The notes: generated from the letters alone by a model not told the origin. Shown: positions 10,025-22,613, numbered from the stretch's first letter. The stretch is DNA of 64,000 bases from Sporopachydermia quercuum (GCA_001599295.1 BCGN01000001.1:372001-436000), one strand, 5' to 3'. Numbers and translations are program-made.

Positions 10025-10062
10025 GGTTTATGCATGCAAGTACACATTGTTTTGCATAAACC
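10025..10062. repeat. 10-bp inverted repeat (hairpin)
   Basis: GGTTTATGCA (10025-10034) pairs exactly with TGCATAAACC (10053-10062). One G-T and one A-T pair can extend the stem outward. Unknown role. Confidence 0.55.
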
Positions 10063-10462
10063 TTAAGTACTCTAATTATTTTTCTTTTGATCTTTTTCAG
10101 ATTTCATTCCCTTTCACTAAAATTTTCTTAATCATTTGATATGTTTCATTTTCAAAAAAGATTTGATTTCAGTTTCAATAACTAGTATGTTGATTTCAGA
10201 AATCCAACTTAACAAACCATTTGATAGTGGATTTTTGTTTTGTGTTTATTTGTTACAATAGCGAATGGTTTTGATTGTGAAACTGTGTACCAGAAGTTAC
10301 GGCAATAAATGGCACCATAATATCACGCATCATCTACTATCGTCTATTATTCGTTATTTTGGAAAAGAATAGGTACTTTTCAGTTTCTTGGTTAGGTTTA
10401 GCAAGACTATATCAGTTTACAGCTGCTGCTGCTATTTTATTTGATTCCTGGACTCCAGCAGA

Positions 10463-12727
10463 ATGCCTGTCAAAAAGAAGTCAAAGCATTCCACATCAAT
10501 TTCTTCAGAAGTTGACGTGAGGAATGAACCATCAGAGTTGGGAGTAGAATGGATTAAAGTATTTCAATCAAACGGTGACTTTGATGCTTGCAATTTTGAA
10601 AAAGCGATGTTGAATGTCATTCATGAGCCTAATATCAACTCAACGATTATTTTAAGAGCTGATATATTATTGCATTATGTTTATCGACAGCAAGAGGATG
10701 ATAAGGATCACAATAATGACGGTACGGCATCAATAATAAGAGAAGAAGTAGTCAATAGTGTTAATGATTCGTCTAGACTGATCGACAGTATAAAGGAGAA
10801 AGAGGACAGTGACAGGAAGATAAAGCCTGATGATAGGGGCAGTTACACAGTGGATGACTATACGCACAGTAATGATGGCTCTGCTAATGCTCCTATTGCA
10901 AACGGTGAAAAATCTTCCAACACTAGCAATAATAGTGGTAAATCAGATAGAAAATCGACCCCTCGATTGATTTATCATTGTCTTGATGATATATCAATTA
11001 AACAAATTCCTATCAATGGTACCATCCACTTACAACCATATCATGAATTTGTTAGAAGAATCATTCCTAGGAATCCTTATAAAGACCCAATAGTCAACCA
11101 ATCATGCTTAGTATTTTCATCAAGTTTAGACAATAATGATCCAAATAGATCAATTGCTGTTATTTATGTTCCTCATATTGAATCTGCCGACCAATGCCCT
11201 TACTATTTACCTCCAGTGCATGCTGTGGCCATCTATTTCTCAAAAGGTGTACTATCAACACATTACCTACCTTTCAAATCAACAGCCGATATAAGATCTT
11301 TAGATTCAAGTAATAGAGTCATCAGAATTGCACTTAGATTACTTCAAACTGCCAAGAAACATTCTACTGGAATGAGAAACGGTTATATCAAGCGAGTGAA
11401 CCATGACCAAGTGCTTTCAAGGATTAATTTCCAAGATAGATACGTTGAGTTGAAACAAAAATATGGTAAATACTTAGTTGACAATTGGGTAGAGAGCACT
11501 GATGCTAGAAAACATGTTTTTGAAGATATAGGTATAGCTGCGTTTCTTATTGAGTTATGGAACTCAATAAGAATGAATCCCAGTGAATTTGAATTTAGAG
11601 ATCTAGGCTGTGGCAATGGTTTGCTGGTTTATTTGTTAATCATGGAAGGCTATAAAGGCAAAGGAATTGATGCAAGAGCAAGAAAAAGCTGGAAAATTTA
11701 CCCACAAGAAGTCCAAAGCTGTTTGAAGGAACAAATAGTTATTCCAAAGGTTTTACTGAGAGATGGAGGAAAATTCTTTAGAGTTAGCGAATCAAATTCA
11801 GGAAATGAATTGGATATTTTTGGGGGTGGCATTAAAAGTGGAAAGGAAAATGTGAAAGATGTTTCTAGCCTTGGCGACAATATTACAAATATCAATGATG
11901 AAACAATAATTGACAGAACGAATGATGGCGTTTGCGGAGATACGGAGAGTATTGCTATTGGTTCTGGTATCAGTGCTAATAATCATGATGAGACGTTAAA
12001 TAATGTTTATAGTAACAATATCGGTGTTAATGGTTCTACTAGGACGGATACTAATTGTTTGAATAATAGCAATGACAAACATACTGGTAACAGTATTAGT
12101 AAACTATCCGAGTCTGCCACCACGATAGCTTATGCCTCTACCGCTGTGAACTCTTCTTCTTCTTCTAACACCAAATATAAATATGTTGGCGCATGGAGTT
12201 TATTGAATAATCCAAGAGTCAATACGGCTGATTTTCCATCAAATACTTTCGTTATTGGAAACCATTCAGATGAATTAACCCTATGGATACCTTTATTGAA
12301 TTATCCTTTTGTTATTATCCCGTGTTGCAGTTATAATTTGTCTGGTAATAAAACTAGATTCTCTACCCAGAATTACTCTAAAGGGCGTTATGGTAACAAC
12401 GGCAATACTCCTACAACCAGTACCAGCAAGGCATCATCCACATCTGTAAATGGCAATAGCATTTCTCCTGAAAATAAACAGAAATCCATGTATGGATCAT
12501 TAATTGAGCATGTTAGTGATATAGCAAAAGCCGTTGGATGGCAAGTTCAAGAAGAAATGTTGAGAATTCCTAGTACTAGAAATGCAGCCATACTAGGTCT
12601 GAGGAAAGCAGATGTTTTATACAAGCCTGCAATGACTGTTAATCAAGTGATTAGTGCTGAAGGAGGCGCTAATGGCTTTGTTGAAGCAGGTTTACAACTA
12701 ATGAAGAATACACCAAGAGGTCATTAA
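10463..12727 (+). CDS. TRM44: tRNA(Ser) Um44 2'-O-methyltransferase
   Basis: A 754-residue protein starting MPVKKKSKHS. The SAM-binding motif DLGCGNGLLVYLL lies at about residues 379-391 and is followed by GYKGKGIDARARKSWKIYP, a signature of the Trm44 family. The C-terminal part keeps IEHVSDIAKAVGWQVQEE and IPSTRNAAILG. The enzyme methylates the 2'-OH of uridine 44 in tRNA-Ser. It is longer than S. cerevisiae Trm44 (567) because of two low-complexity insertions rich in Asn, Ser and Asp, at about residues 75-165 and 435-575. The second insertion lies inside the catalytic domain, between SAM-fold strands. A CTG at the second Leu of GNGLL fits Leu decoding. Confidence 0.92.
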   Translation: MPVKKKSKHSTSISSEVDVRNEPSELGVEWIKVFQSNGDFDACNFEKAMLNVIHEPNINSTIILRADILLHYVYRQQEDDKDHNNDGTASIIREEVVNSVNDSSRLIDSIKEKEDSDRKIKPDDRGSYTVDDYTHSNDGSANAPIANGEKSSNTSNNSGKSDRKSTPRLIYHCLDDISIKQIPINGTIHLQPYHEFVRRIIPRNPYKDPIVNQSCLVFSSSLDNNDPNRSIAVIYVPHIESADQCPYYLPPVHAVAIYFSKGVLSTHYLPFKSTADIRSLDSSNRVIRIALRLLQTAKKHSTGMRNGYIKRVNHDQVLSRINFQDRYVELKQKYGKYLVDNWVESTDARKHVFEDIGIAAFLIELWNSIRMNPSEFEFRDLGCGNGLLVYLLIMEGYKGKGIDARARKSWKIYPQEVQSCLKEQIVIPKVLLRDGGKFFRVSESNSGNELDIFGGGIKSGKENVKDVSSLGDNITNINDETIIDRTNDGVCGDTESIAIGSGISANNHDETLNNVYSNNIGVNGSTRTDTNCLNNSNDKHTGNSISKLSESATTIAYASTAVNSSSSSNTKYKYVGAWSLLNNPRVNTADFPSNTFVIGNHSDELTLWIPLLNYPFVIIPCCSYNLSGNKTRFSTQNYSKGRYGNNGNTPTTSTSKASSTSVNGNSISPENKQKSMYGSLIEHVSDIAKAVGWQVQEEMLRIPSTRNAAILGLRKADVLYKPAMTVNQVISAEGGANGFVEAGLQLMKNTPRGH

Positions 12728-13457
12728 NATTTGAAAGAATCGAGGTAAGCAGAATGCATATCTAATGTATTATGAGTTGTAACAATTTGAAATAGTCGAA
12801 TTTGTCAAGCAAAGTTGTAAATAGGTAAGTGAATATGAATGTGAATAGGAATGATTTTGGATAGAANGAATGTTTAAGCAACTTGTAGATGATCGCAAAA
12901 CTGTTTGCCAAGTGCAGTCTTGATCACAAATATACTGTGGGAATAAAATGTTGTGCAAGATTCATTTTACGACCGGAAGCCTCAAGTTGCAAAGGGCATG
13001 ACACTTAAATCTTCTTCTATTAAATTGTATGATCGAGTACAGAGAATGGTATTATTTCTTAGTTCTACCTACCCCTTGTACCTTATCTCTTTTCAACTTG
13101 ATATTCATATACTCATTTTCTACATGCATTTTACAATTGATCATAATCTAGTACTTTATTCATTAAATAGATTGGAAACGTTTGTTCTGTTTCAACCAGG
13201 AAGCTTGACATAATAACGATCAGCAGTCGACAATTTAACACATAAAGTGCGTTGTGATACAAGTAAGATTGTTGATAACGTAGCTGGTATGAATGAACAG
13301 TAGCACCGAATTTCTTATCTAATTGGTACGATATAATTGGATCGGATTCCATCAAATTACGTGGTCAATTTGAATAGTAATTTAGATCTACAAATTATTT
13401 ATGAAAACCTACAAAGATGTCATAGAAGAATGAATATCAACGATACATTTGTATTTT
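12728..13457. other. Convergent 3' region TRM44 / NOP4
   Basis: 730 nt between converging genes. An 86-codon open frame (12953-13213, +) lacks an ATG start. A short GAATGTGAATA run occurs near 12835. No gene supported. Confidence 0.5.
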
Positions 13458-15650
13458 CTATTTTCTTCCCTTTGATTTTCTCTTTCTCTTCATGCCGATA
13501 ATTTTCTTCACATCGTCTGACAAGCCGGATTTGTTCTTTTCTTGCAGTTTTTCCTTCTCTATTTCCTTTTCTTTTTCCAGCTCCTTTTCTTTCTCTTCTC
13601 CCTTTTGTTTTATCAATTTATCTCTTTTATTAATGGCTGCCATTTTCTCCCTTCTTCTCTTGAGAACGTTAGCATGCTCAATAGCAAACTCGACAATTAG
13701 TCTTCTCTTCTTGAANTTATCAAAATAACCATCAGGAGCATTAGCAAGCTCTTCCTCGGAGAAGCCAGCTTTAATTTCGTCAATCGTTACTTCATGACAA
13801 TTCAAAGATCTGAGACACATTAGTGCAGTTTTATGGTCTCTTAATTCAAGGAAACCGTAACCTTTGCTACGAACACTTGAACCAGTGGCTCCTTTGACTT
13901 CTAATTCAATTTTAGCTTGCTTCACTATTCCAACATTCTTCTTCTTTGTAGAGATATTTCCTTCCGTATTCTTGGTGGGATTCTGCTCTTCATTTGAGAA
14001 TATACCTAGTAAAAAATTCTTATGTCTCACAGATCTTGTTTGTTCTTCCTTACTTAAAGGCTGTCTCTTTTTCTGTCTTACTTCTGTAGCAAACTCAACA
14101 ACAGCTTTCCTTGCTAGAGCTTTCAAGGCTTTCGCATTCATTGACCTTGGAATATTCCTAATAGCTAATCGTGTTAACGATAAATGTAGACTTGGGTTTT
14201 TATTTAGTTGTTCCGTTCTTAGTTTATAGCTCTGTTGACGGATTTCCAAATCAGCGGGAGGCAGTATAGATGCTATTTTACTATTAGCAGTTATTCTACC
14301 TTCATTCAACAAGAACAAATTTCTCCTGTCTTTACCACCATCAGATTTACCTAGTGATTCTTTTCTTTTCTCTGCAGATTTCTCAGAAAGATATTCAGCA
14401 CGGTTTCTATCGACAACAGAAGTGATGCTTAATATTCTGCCTTCAAAGACGTATTCTGATGAAACATCATCAGAGATCAATAACGATGTTGAGCCTGTGG
14501 TGGGAGCATTCTCAAGGCAATTCTGTTGATCTGACTCTTTAACAAAGCAAACAAAAGCTGTACCTTTGGCTAGGCCTGTTGATTTGTCGATCACAGGTAA
14601 AGCATATTTCACTGGTCCAAAATGATCAGAGAAGTGTTCTTTTAATTGCTCAGCAGTAGAGTCATATGGAATATTTCTGATGAATACTGAAAATCCTGGG
14701 TTTGACTGTCTTTTGAGTGCCTGTGACTTGGTATTAGAAGAACCAGTAGTTTCGGCTTCTTCTTCTTCTTCTTCTTCTTCTTCTTCATCTTCATCTTCAT
14801 CATCTTCTTCCTCATCTTCTTCATCCTTATTTTCGTCGTCGTCTTCTTCTTCAATGTCGTTATCATCATCTTTTCCTTCTGCATCGCTGTCATCTTCATC
14901 CTCTATCTTAACGTCTACATCAACTTCATCTTTTACCTCTTTTTCACTATCTTCATTTCCTTTACTCTCTTGCTTGATCTCATTCAGCTTAACCCATTTC
15001 GACTTCTCAATGGCAAAATCAACAGCTACTTCTCTNCCGTTAATCTTCAAACCAATACTTTCTTCAATGGCTTTTAGTGCTTGATCTTGTCTTCTCATTG
15101 TAACAAATGCAAACCCCTTCATTCTACCGCCAGGTCCTCTTGGTATAACTACATCAACTACATTCCCATACTTATTAAAGACCTTCTTCAATTCCTCGGG
15201 ACTTCTAACTGACCATGGTAGATTTCTTATGATCAGTCTTGGTCTTCTTTTCTCAACTTCTTCAACAGTTATTTTACCACTTTCTACCTTAACTCCTTCA
15301 GAGACCTCATTTTTTCGTTCTCTTTCTCTTCTTTTAGCATACTCAACTCGTAAAAATCTTCCTTTAAACTTGGCCCTTTGACATTCTTCTAAAGCTTTAC
15401 CTGCATCTTCTGGTAGTGGGAAACTAGCAAACCCGAACCCTTTAGAGTTACCTTCGGCATCATTAACAATTACAGCATGCTTCAAAGGTGCAAATTGAGA
15501 CAAGAAATCAGATAGCTCTTCATTCGTTGCATCAAATGGGATTGATCTTATAAACAAGCTATGCTTTTCCAAATCATTGTTGTTGTTGGAGTGCTTCTCT
15601 TTCTTTAGTACCAATGTTGGTTCATTCTCTTCTTTTATTAGTTCTGACAT
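13458..15650 (-). CDS. NOP4: Nucleolar RNA-binding protein Nop4, four RRMs
   Basis: A 730-residue protein starting [11 protein letters not shown]. Four RNA-recognition motifs are visible: RRM1 from about residue 32 ([20 protein letters not shown], then GFGFASF), RRM2 from about 135 ([17 protein letters not shown]), RRM3 from about 318 ([19 protein letters not shown]) and RRM4 from about 493 ([18 protein letters not shown]). This order and the first motif match yeast Nop4/RBM28, needed for 27S pre-rRNA processing and 60S subunit assembly in the nucleolus. A long Asp/Glu tract (about residues 250-298) separates RRM2 and RRM3 and is encoded by a GAA/GAT-rich repeat. The C-terminus is a Lys/Glu coiled stretch ending in a basic [10 protein letters not shown] tail. 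Two ambiguous bases lie in the frame. Confidence 0.93.
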   Translation of the reverse strand: MSELIKEENEPTLVLKKEKHSNNNNDLEKHSLFIRSIPFDATNEELSDFLSQFAPLKHAVIVNDAEGNSKGFGFASFPLPEDAGKALEECQRAKFKGRFLRVEYAKRRERERKNEVSEGVKVESGKITVEEVEKRRPRLIIRNLPWSVRSPEELKKVFNKYGNVVDVVIPRGPGGRMKGFAFVTMRRQDQALKAIEESIGLKINXREVAVDFAIEKSKWVKLNEIKQESKGNEDSEKEVKDEVDVDVKIEDEDDSDAEGKDDDNDIEEEDDDENKDEEDEEEDDEDEDEEEEEEEEEEAETTGSSNTKSQALKRQSNPGFSVFIRNIPYDSTAEQLKEHFSDHFGPVKYALPVIDKSTGLAKGTAFVCFVKESDQQNCLENAPTTGSTSLLISDDVSSEYVFEGRILSITSVVDRNRAEYLSEKSAEKRKESLGKSDGGKDRRNLFLLNEGRITANSKIASILPPADLEIRQQSYKLRTEQLNKNPSLHLSLTRLAIRNIPRSMNAKALKALARKAVVEFATEVRQKKRQPLSKEEQTRSVRHKNFLLGIFSNEEQNPTKNTEGNISTKKKNVGIVKQAKIELEVKGATGSSVRSKGYGFLELRDHKTALMCLRSLNCHEVTIDEIKAGFSEEELANAPDGYFDXFKKRRLIVEFAIEHANVLKRRREKMAAINKRDKLIKQKGEEKEKELEKEKEIEKEKLQEKNKSGLSDDVKKIIGMKRKRKSKGRK
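14755..14860. repeat. TTC/TCT-rich trinucleotide tract inside NOP4
   Basis: An imperfect TTC repeat on the plus strand (GAA on the coding strand) encodes the Glu/Asp tract of Nop4. Its length is likely to vary between strains. Confidence 0.7.
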
Positions 15651-16955
15651 GGTTAACTGCGTGTGAATTATGATCTCTATATATTATCCTTGTGCATAAT
15701 ATCATNTAGAGTCAGTTATATAATATACTTGAATGATTTTGACTAAGAATTGTTAACTTTGTTGCTATTGCCATATAAATGTTTCGGCAATCAATATAGA
15801 AAAGAAACATGAGAATGTATAAAAGGTTTTTCAATTAATATAAGAAACTTTAATCCTCATAGTAAAAATATTTTTCTGATCTAACAAAAAGCTTATGTGA
15901 ACAGAAGGCTGTCCTAAAATAGGTAGATCATACACGCTGGAAATAAGCTCTCAAGAACTACCCTTGAAGGAATAAGACGTCGAGAGAAAAGAGGAAGAAT
16001 AATGGANAAAGAAAAATGCTCTGCGCTGAGAAGTTTTGAAGAAGTATTCGCTGAAAATAAGTTGCTTACAAACATAAATTTGCCAGAGAAGCTATATACC
16101 AATAATACTGGTCAGTAAAAGAGATCATTTTTTGAAGATGGTACTGAAATGAGTTGCGAATCATTAGGTTAAGGTTTAGCTTCTGCTGCATAATCATACA
16201 TATCTCCATTCTCGAGTAATTTGAAAGCTGTTGTTTATAGTAAAGTATTATGGGTAAAGAAATGGACATTGGGCTGATTGTTTTGCATGCGTTTGATGTT
16301 TGAGGCAGGAATGCAATATTCTCAAATATCAGAGGGTGAGGCTGGACAACCAATAGGATAATAATCTAGTGAATCAGAGCTAGAGTTATGAAATTAAGCT
16401 ACTTCCTGACCTTTAATCGGACATAATTGATATATCTTTCCTAATTAGATATAGTACGAGATAAACTCGAAACCCAGCTAGTTCAACACTATCTATCCCA
16501 ATTCTCTCTATCTCTAACTCTTTTATTTTTTATAGCATTCAGGCCCCTTAATACTTAAACTTTTTATTCAAAGGTAATCAACTATCAGAAAAATCTCTAC
16601 CAACTTCTTACTTACTACCTGTTTATATGTCCTGCCACAAATAAAGTTATGGTTTCTCATAGTAATCCTCAAACCTAAACTCAATCATAATCAAAACAAT
16701 ATACCGTTCCTTACTTCTTTCCTCTCCTCAAATCCCAGCAATTTCTTCAACCATTTGTCTCTTAGAACACTCTTCTTGGTGCTAAACTAACATTTTGCCC
16801 GAAGGATTGATAAGACAGTTGAATAAACTAGTTCAACTCTTTAGAATCCAATTTTNGCTCGTCGTCCGTTAGGATCTAACACCCATGTTCTTTATCCTAA
16901 TCTCTGGTATTAAGCTGTCCTCTGATTCATTCGTTCTATCTTTTTTCACTGTACT
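15651..16955. promoter_or_regulatory. Divergent intergenic region NOP4 / CHL4
   Basis: 1.3 kb with the promoters of two divergent genes. A 95-codon open frame on the minus strand starts at TTG and looks spurious. No structure stands out. Confidence 0.5.
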
Positions 16956-18711
16956 ATGTCTAAAAATAAACTGAAGAACCAAGTATTAAATACTTACATA
17001 TCACCAGAATCTCACGACCAAGCCATTAAATCTTTATCAAAACTGTCAAAAGATTCGATCATAGGTCTAGTTCAATTATGGCTCAAGTTACCTCAAACAG
17101 CCCCCAGTAGCACTAGCTATGAGCAGGTCCAATTACTTTTAGAGAAAGTGCAAGAAATGAAAGCAAATACGGTCAAAGACTCGTCAAATGGATCAAATAA
17201 ATCGAAGAAAAGTATCAATCGTACCAACTACTCAAAACAAAGGATAATTGACATTTTGATCAATGAAGTATGGCGTGACGGGTTCAATTTACTACAATTA
17301 GCGCAAATTGATTGTCAATGTATGTATTGATCCTAACATGTGTTTTCCCAGATCCGGAATGAAAACAAAGGAGAAAGTGGATAGAACTGACCTGTTACTA
17401 ACCTGTTTAGCTCTCATTGATAAGCCATCAATGTCATCATGGAATTGGTCTACAGCTTATGATTTCAAAGGCAATGGTAAGTAATCGAATTTGCACTATA
17501 GGATATTATACTTTATGGCATACCATTGTTTCCTACAATTATACTATCAACTAGCAATTACTAACGAGTTAGAATATGTTATTGATGTTGATCCTCAAAA
17601 ATTTTTGAACGACATTCTTGCAAGCTTGAATTCCTTATATCGTTCTCATATATACATCTGTCGGCATCCACATTTGCAACTACTAATACTACGTATTCAA
17701 GCATTCGATATTGGCTTTGTTGACAATATTCCAACAACTTCTACATTTTCTTCTAGAACAAGTGGTAAATCAAAACAATCATTAGTACCTTCAAAGCCTT
17801 TCTTCTTGGTTATTCCACCATCAACACCTCATATCATACATACCCCTTTCTTACTAAAAAATCAGATATCATCCGCATCATTGGGCAAACACATCCTACA
17901 ATCAGCATCAAGATCAATATCAAAACCTAATAAAATAATCCAATTACAACCAAGTAATACTCGTCCTATGCGTGGATTAAATTCTATTGCTATTCTGAAA
18001 GGTGTTTCTAGGTTTTCTCAATCACTAGGCAGATGGCAAGTACTGGCTGCCGATGAATATGACATATCGCCATTGACAGTGNTAGATTCTTCAGCATTGG
18101 TGGATAGAAGTAACCGAAAGCAGTTGATAACTTGTGAGAAGAATAATGAGAATGATGGAGGAGGAAAAGAATCTGATGCTCAACTCGCAGCTTTAAAGTT
18201 CAACGGTAATAAAGATTTAGATAACAAGTCCTTTTTAAGAGGGAATCCACTAGAAGTTGAGTCAAGGAAAAGAGCACTTGATCGTATTGATAGATATACT
18301 ATCAGCAATGATTATGCTAATAGAAACAGCAACAATAATAAACATACATTAATCGAGGAAGATTATGAGCAAAGTATTGATAAATCAATAATCGATACTA
18401 ACAATAATATTGTCTCTACTACTACAAAATACTCGTCGCTAGTGCTTATCAATTATGTTGAGTTCACATTACGTACAAAAGCGTACAATCAGCATCATTC
18501 TTATGATAAAGGTTTTATTACTTATCAACCAAGTATGAAACTAAGATTAAATGGTGGAGATATTTATGGTGGGTTGCATGAGATTGTTGGTAATGGATAT
18601 GCAAATGTTAGGAAAGTACCTGATTGGTTGTGTGGTGAATGTGGCTGTAATGATGTGATAGTAAATGGCAATAAATATATTATAAAAGATGAATCAGAGG
18701 ATAGAATATGA
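16956..18711 (+). CDS. CHL4: Kinetochore protein Chl4 (CENP-N), three exons
   Basis: Exons 16956-17319, 17411-17476 and 17573-18711 give 522 residues (S. cerevisiae Chl4 is 458). Conserved blocks are EVWRDGFNLLQLAQIDCQ near the N-terminus, RSHIYICRHPHLQLLILRIQ at the exon 3 start, PFFLVIPPSTPHIIHTPF, GVSRFSQSLGRW, and the C-terminal KLRLNGGDIYGGLHEI and VPDWLCGECG. These follow the Chl4/CENP-N order. The protein pairs with Iml3 (CENP-L) in the inner kinetochore. Intron 1 (17320-17410, donor GTATGT) and intron 2 (17477-17572, donor GTAAGT) both carry TACTAAC branch sites only 6-8 nt before the acceptor. An Asn/Asp/Lys-rich insertion around residues 340-400 accounts for the extra length. One N is present near 18082. 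Confidence 0.93.
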
Positions 18712-18993
18712 GAAGGAAACTGATTAAAAGATTTGTTGTATTTGTGAGACTCCTGATTGATTAATATTGTCCTTACTATTATCATGCACTAGAACAATGA
18801 ATGTTCTATGCAATATGTTATAATATGTGGTATGATTTCTATTAAGCTGTTTGTACATTACTCAGGAAAATGAAAATGACTATTTGAATTGAATCAATGA
18901 ACTTAATACGATCTTTCATGAATGTTCCTTTAGAAGCATTAAAGCCTAATAAGCTATATTTATGCACTCTATCATTAACCATTGATTTCTTTC

Positions 18994-21900
18994 TTACCTT
19001 GTTCTCTCTAACTGCTGAATATACCCTTTTATAATCTCACTATTCATTCCAACACATTTCCCTTCAATTTCCTTCAGTAATTGTAAATCCTTATTCTTAT
19101 ATGCTAATTCTATTGCTGGCTTTACCTCATCACAGGCCAGATACATCTCAACCAACTTCCCGTACTTCAAACTATTACTACATTTACTTATATACTTGCT
19201 AGCATTCCTTTTAGACCCATTGATCAAACACTCAGTATAAAAAGGCAAATAACCAATAGGTGATTTTTTTGTTGAAGCCCAGTTGAATAACTCATCGTAT
19301 TGGCCATTTTTAACTAACGCCCTAATTTTTAGGTAATAGTATCGTGAATCTGTTATTCTGAAATCGGTTTTCAGCTTTGATGCTTTGTTTTCCTGATTCA
19401 TTTCCAAAAGTGAAGAAATGGTATCATTGAGAGATAATCTATTGGTAAAAAAAGGTTGATGATATTCATTTTCCAGTTGGATTTGAACACTTGATAGTTT
19501 AATAGCTTCTTCTAGTAGTTTCGTATCGTAGTTGTATTCCTTAAACTCATTGTACGTTTTTATCACTGATTTCAAGGAGTTAATTATAGTACTTGGAGAA
19601 GTAATGTCAGTAATAGCATTATTAGTTCCCAGTGCTTCTCTTAAATCTAATCCCGCCAATTCGATCATTCTATCATCTTGGTAATAAAAATCTCTTAATA
19701 ATTTCATGCTATCACCGTTTCCTTCTACTATCAGCTCATTACAAATACTTTTGAAAATGCTTGCTGAAACTTGTTTGGTATTAAGTAGTTTGAAAAACTG
19801 ACCTAATTGTAGTTTCTTCCTTAATGTCAATAGAACATATATTATCAAATCAGAATCACCACTTTCTTCTGCTTTGATCATTGCTAAATCATCTTCCTCC
19901 ATTTCTAACAGTAAGGGAACTTGTCTATTAGGCCTGGGTTCGTGTTCTGTTAATAATGTAGCTAGTCTTGATCTACCTTCTTGATAAGCTACTTTAGCAA
20001 TAGGTTCATANCTAATTCCTCTTTTGCTTTTAAGCCTATTGACAATGATTTCGCATATGGATTCATCGTCAGTTGATAGTTTTTTCAGCTTCTCGCATGC
20101 CCAATGAATATAGATTGAATCATTAGGAATATGGATGAAGTCAGTTATTTTCAGAGCCAGGAAATGCATATTACGTTTCAGCAGTAAAAGAATCAATCCT
20201 TCGCCAGTGAGAGTTGTGTACTCTTTGAAAGTGAGGAAAATACCAACGTTTGATGTCCTTACAGCATTGAGAACTCGTAAAGCATTACAGGTAGCAACAA
20301 ATTCTTCTGAGTTGTATAAACGAACAGCAGATTTACCAAACGACGCAGCACGTAGTAGTTTCTTTTGTAAATAAACATCAAACTCTTCAGTAGAAACAGA
20401 AATGCATTCATCGATAGCTTCGGTTAGATTTTGCTCAATCAAGCGTAAGTTTTCATCAGCTTTTGGATTGTGACGATCAAGTTGTTCTATACAGTCAAGC
20501 AGAATGGCAGATGGAGACGTAGATCCTATTCTGAACGTCCTAACAGTATGTTTGCTGATTGTTGAGAGAAATTCGTGTGTTTTAGAGGAAATAATGCGAA
20601 CTCCATCTATTTCACTTGATATAACAACAGGATTATCATAATAAAACACAGCTGCATCTGGAAGCTTGACCTCCTGGAAAGATATATCGTTGGCTTGAAT
20701 AGTCACCGGTGGGACAACCAGTAGGTGCAATTCGTCCTGCCACGAAAGCACGACAGCCTCATTACCACACCAGAGAAGATTAGCAGCTACCTCTTTGGAA
20801 GAATTTAGGTTGTACTCAGTTACTTTCCTTTGGAAGTCTGATGTGATGATGTATAAGGTACCATTGTTGTTGCACATTGCAACTAGTTCACCGTTGGGTG
20901 AAATCGATACTAAGTTATAAGGACCAGAATCTATATATTGATTCTGAGCTGATGATGCATCAATTATAAACATTGCTTTACCGTACGAGGCNATAACTTC
21001 CACCCCGCGAGATAAACTAAATTCGGGGGGAATAATAGCCCAATCTGCAAAAAGCCAGTTGGATAACTGGCCACGGAGGCCACGATTAGAAGGATAAGTA
21101 GGTTGGGTATCATTACCATTAGCGGTCACATTGCCTNGCACAGGGTGTCCTCCACCATTAGACAGTCCTGTACCAGAAACTGATCCATGTCCTCTCCCGT
21201 TCCCTGTTAACCCTACATTGTCTCTATCGAATTGTTTNATAGCAGCAAGAGTTTTGGAATGAGGATCTTCTAAGTTCGAAACAGCTATGAAAACTCCATT
21301 GGACATCAATCCAACTAAACTAGAACCAGATATCCTATACTCTACTACCAAATGCACCTCAGAACCATGCCCTAAATGTATCTCTGTGAAGTTACCTTCA
21401 AAATCATTATACAATCTAACTGTCCCTGATTCCGTTGCTACAACTAAGTTTTCCTTATTTGCCCAGCCCAAGAAAATAATTCTACCATTGGTTTTTGTTT
21501 GCCAGGGTATAAATTGAATGTTTCTACCTGCACCAGAAAATATTTGAACACCACCAGGGATAAATCCTGAAGGACCATTTCCTTGGGGTCTTACTTCTCT
21601 GACTTTCAAATCACGTTTATATAAGGCAACCGCACTGCCATATGGNGCCACTGCAACTAAGTAAGTGCTCAAATCAACTTCAGGTACGTTTTCTTGTTTG
21701 CTGAATCGTGATGAGGATTTCTGTTTATTGTTGTTGGGATCATTATTCCATTCCAATGTGAAGCATTCTCTTATCCGATAATAATAATCGACCCTGTTTC
21801 GTTTATCTTTGATTCGCTCCCAACCTGTATAAAACGGTTAGTGAATAAAAATAGAAGGAAAAGAAGATAATCAAATAATGAAGATATTCTAATGTTGGTA

Positions 21901-22024
21901 TTCTAAGAGATAATCTAATGTTTGTATTCTAAAAGATAAGTAAACAATTGATAGTTCATATCTACTGTTGCTACTATAGAAGTGAAACTGACAGACACTC
22001 ACCTAAGGTTGGATTTAGAGCCAT
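18994..22024 (-). CDS. VPS16: HOPS/CORVET core subunit Vps16, two exons
   Basis: Exon 1 is 22024-22003 (MALNPTL) and exon 2 is 21824-18994; the 178-nt intron has donor GTGAGT, branch CACTAAC and acceptor TACAG. The product has 950 residues. The spliced N-terminus NPTLGWERIKDKRNRVDYYY matches the NPSFDWERLKD start of yeast Vps16. An N-terminal beta-propeller region (to about residue 430) is followed by an alpha-solenoid with conserved stretches TFRIGSTSPSAILLDCIEQL, RAASFGKSAV, YIHWACEKLKK, KVAYQEGRSRLATLL and KKSPIGYLPFYTECLINGS. Vps16 binds Vps33 and is shared by the HOPS and CORVET tethers at vacuole and endosome; the Rab5 gene VPS21 further along the window acts with CORVET. A Gly/Asn-rich loop near residues 210-250 is unusual. 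Five ambiguous bases fall in the gene. Confidence 0.93.
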
Positions 22025-22613
22025 TGTTAAAAAATGTACACAGAAACGTATGTAATCCAAGAACCCACACTTTTAAGCTTTTCCCGTTCTTTGCTATTGA
22101 TTATATGGACTGATTAACACCCAAGCCAATAAATTCAATAGGAAGTTGATGCATTAACAGATAGTAAAATAAGTACAATTGAATTGCATGACTGAATCCC
22201 GATGGAGTTTGTTCCTTATCCAAAGGAAAATGACATTTATTTGGTACTTCTCATGAATAAATGGACTTCTGATGGGACGGTGCAGGTTCAAAAAAAACAT
22301 ATGATGACGTAATCCTAATTCCTTTGATACAAACGCGAAAGAACAAGATTGGTGAAATAATGAATGAATCATTGTAGTATGAAATGATTTACATAGATGG
22401 ATTGACTACCACGATAACAGTTGAGGTAGTTGATCGAACTACAGTGGTGAACAGGTAAAGGAGAAGAGGGATAAATATTCATACGTCACCGTTTGGTCGA
22501 TCGAGAAAACAGCACTTGATCTGTTCCTAATTCAGTGGTTAGTTACTATTGAAGTAGATTATTTTTCAATTTTTTGGTATACAGCCGATCAAAGACTCAG
22601 AAATAATTTTACC
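22025..22613. promoter_or_regulatory. Divergent promoter VPS16 / ELC1
   Basis: 589 nt between divergent genes. A small hairpin GTAGTT-loop-AACTAC occurs near 22425-22441. A 72-codon minus-strand open frame (22372-22154) shows no recognisable features. Confidence 0.5.

Larger units (their letters stand above)
9169..10462. other. Tandem intergenic region MCY1-TRM44 with two hairpins
   Basis: 1.3 kb without a supported gene. It contains a nested 83-nt inverted repeat (9473-9555) and a second hairpin (10025-10062), then the TRM44 promoter. A 69-codon open frame on the minus strand (9901-9692) has an ATG but no recognisable sequence. Confidence 0.5.

Noticed and set aside
12953-13213. 86-codon plus-strand frame downstream of TRM44
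   Set aside because: Starts at GTG, is AT-driven hydrophobic and has no known domain.
16066-16353. 95-codon minus-strand frame between NOP4 and CHL4
   Set aside because: No ATG at its start and no recognisable sequence; splice signals absent.
17320-17351. A 32-nt intron in CHL4 ending at CCCAG
   Set aside because: It would be far too short and brings a stop in frame. The acceptor at 17410, after a TACTAAC, restores the conserved protein.
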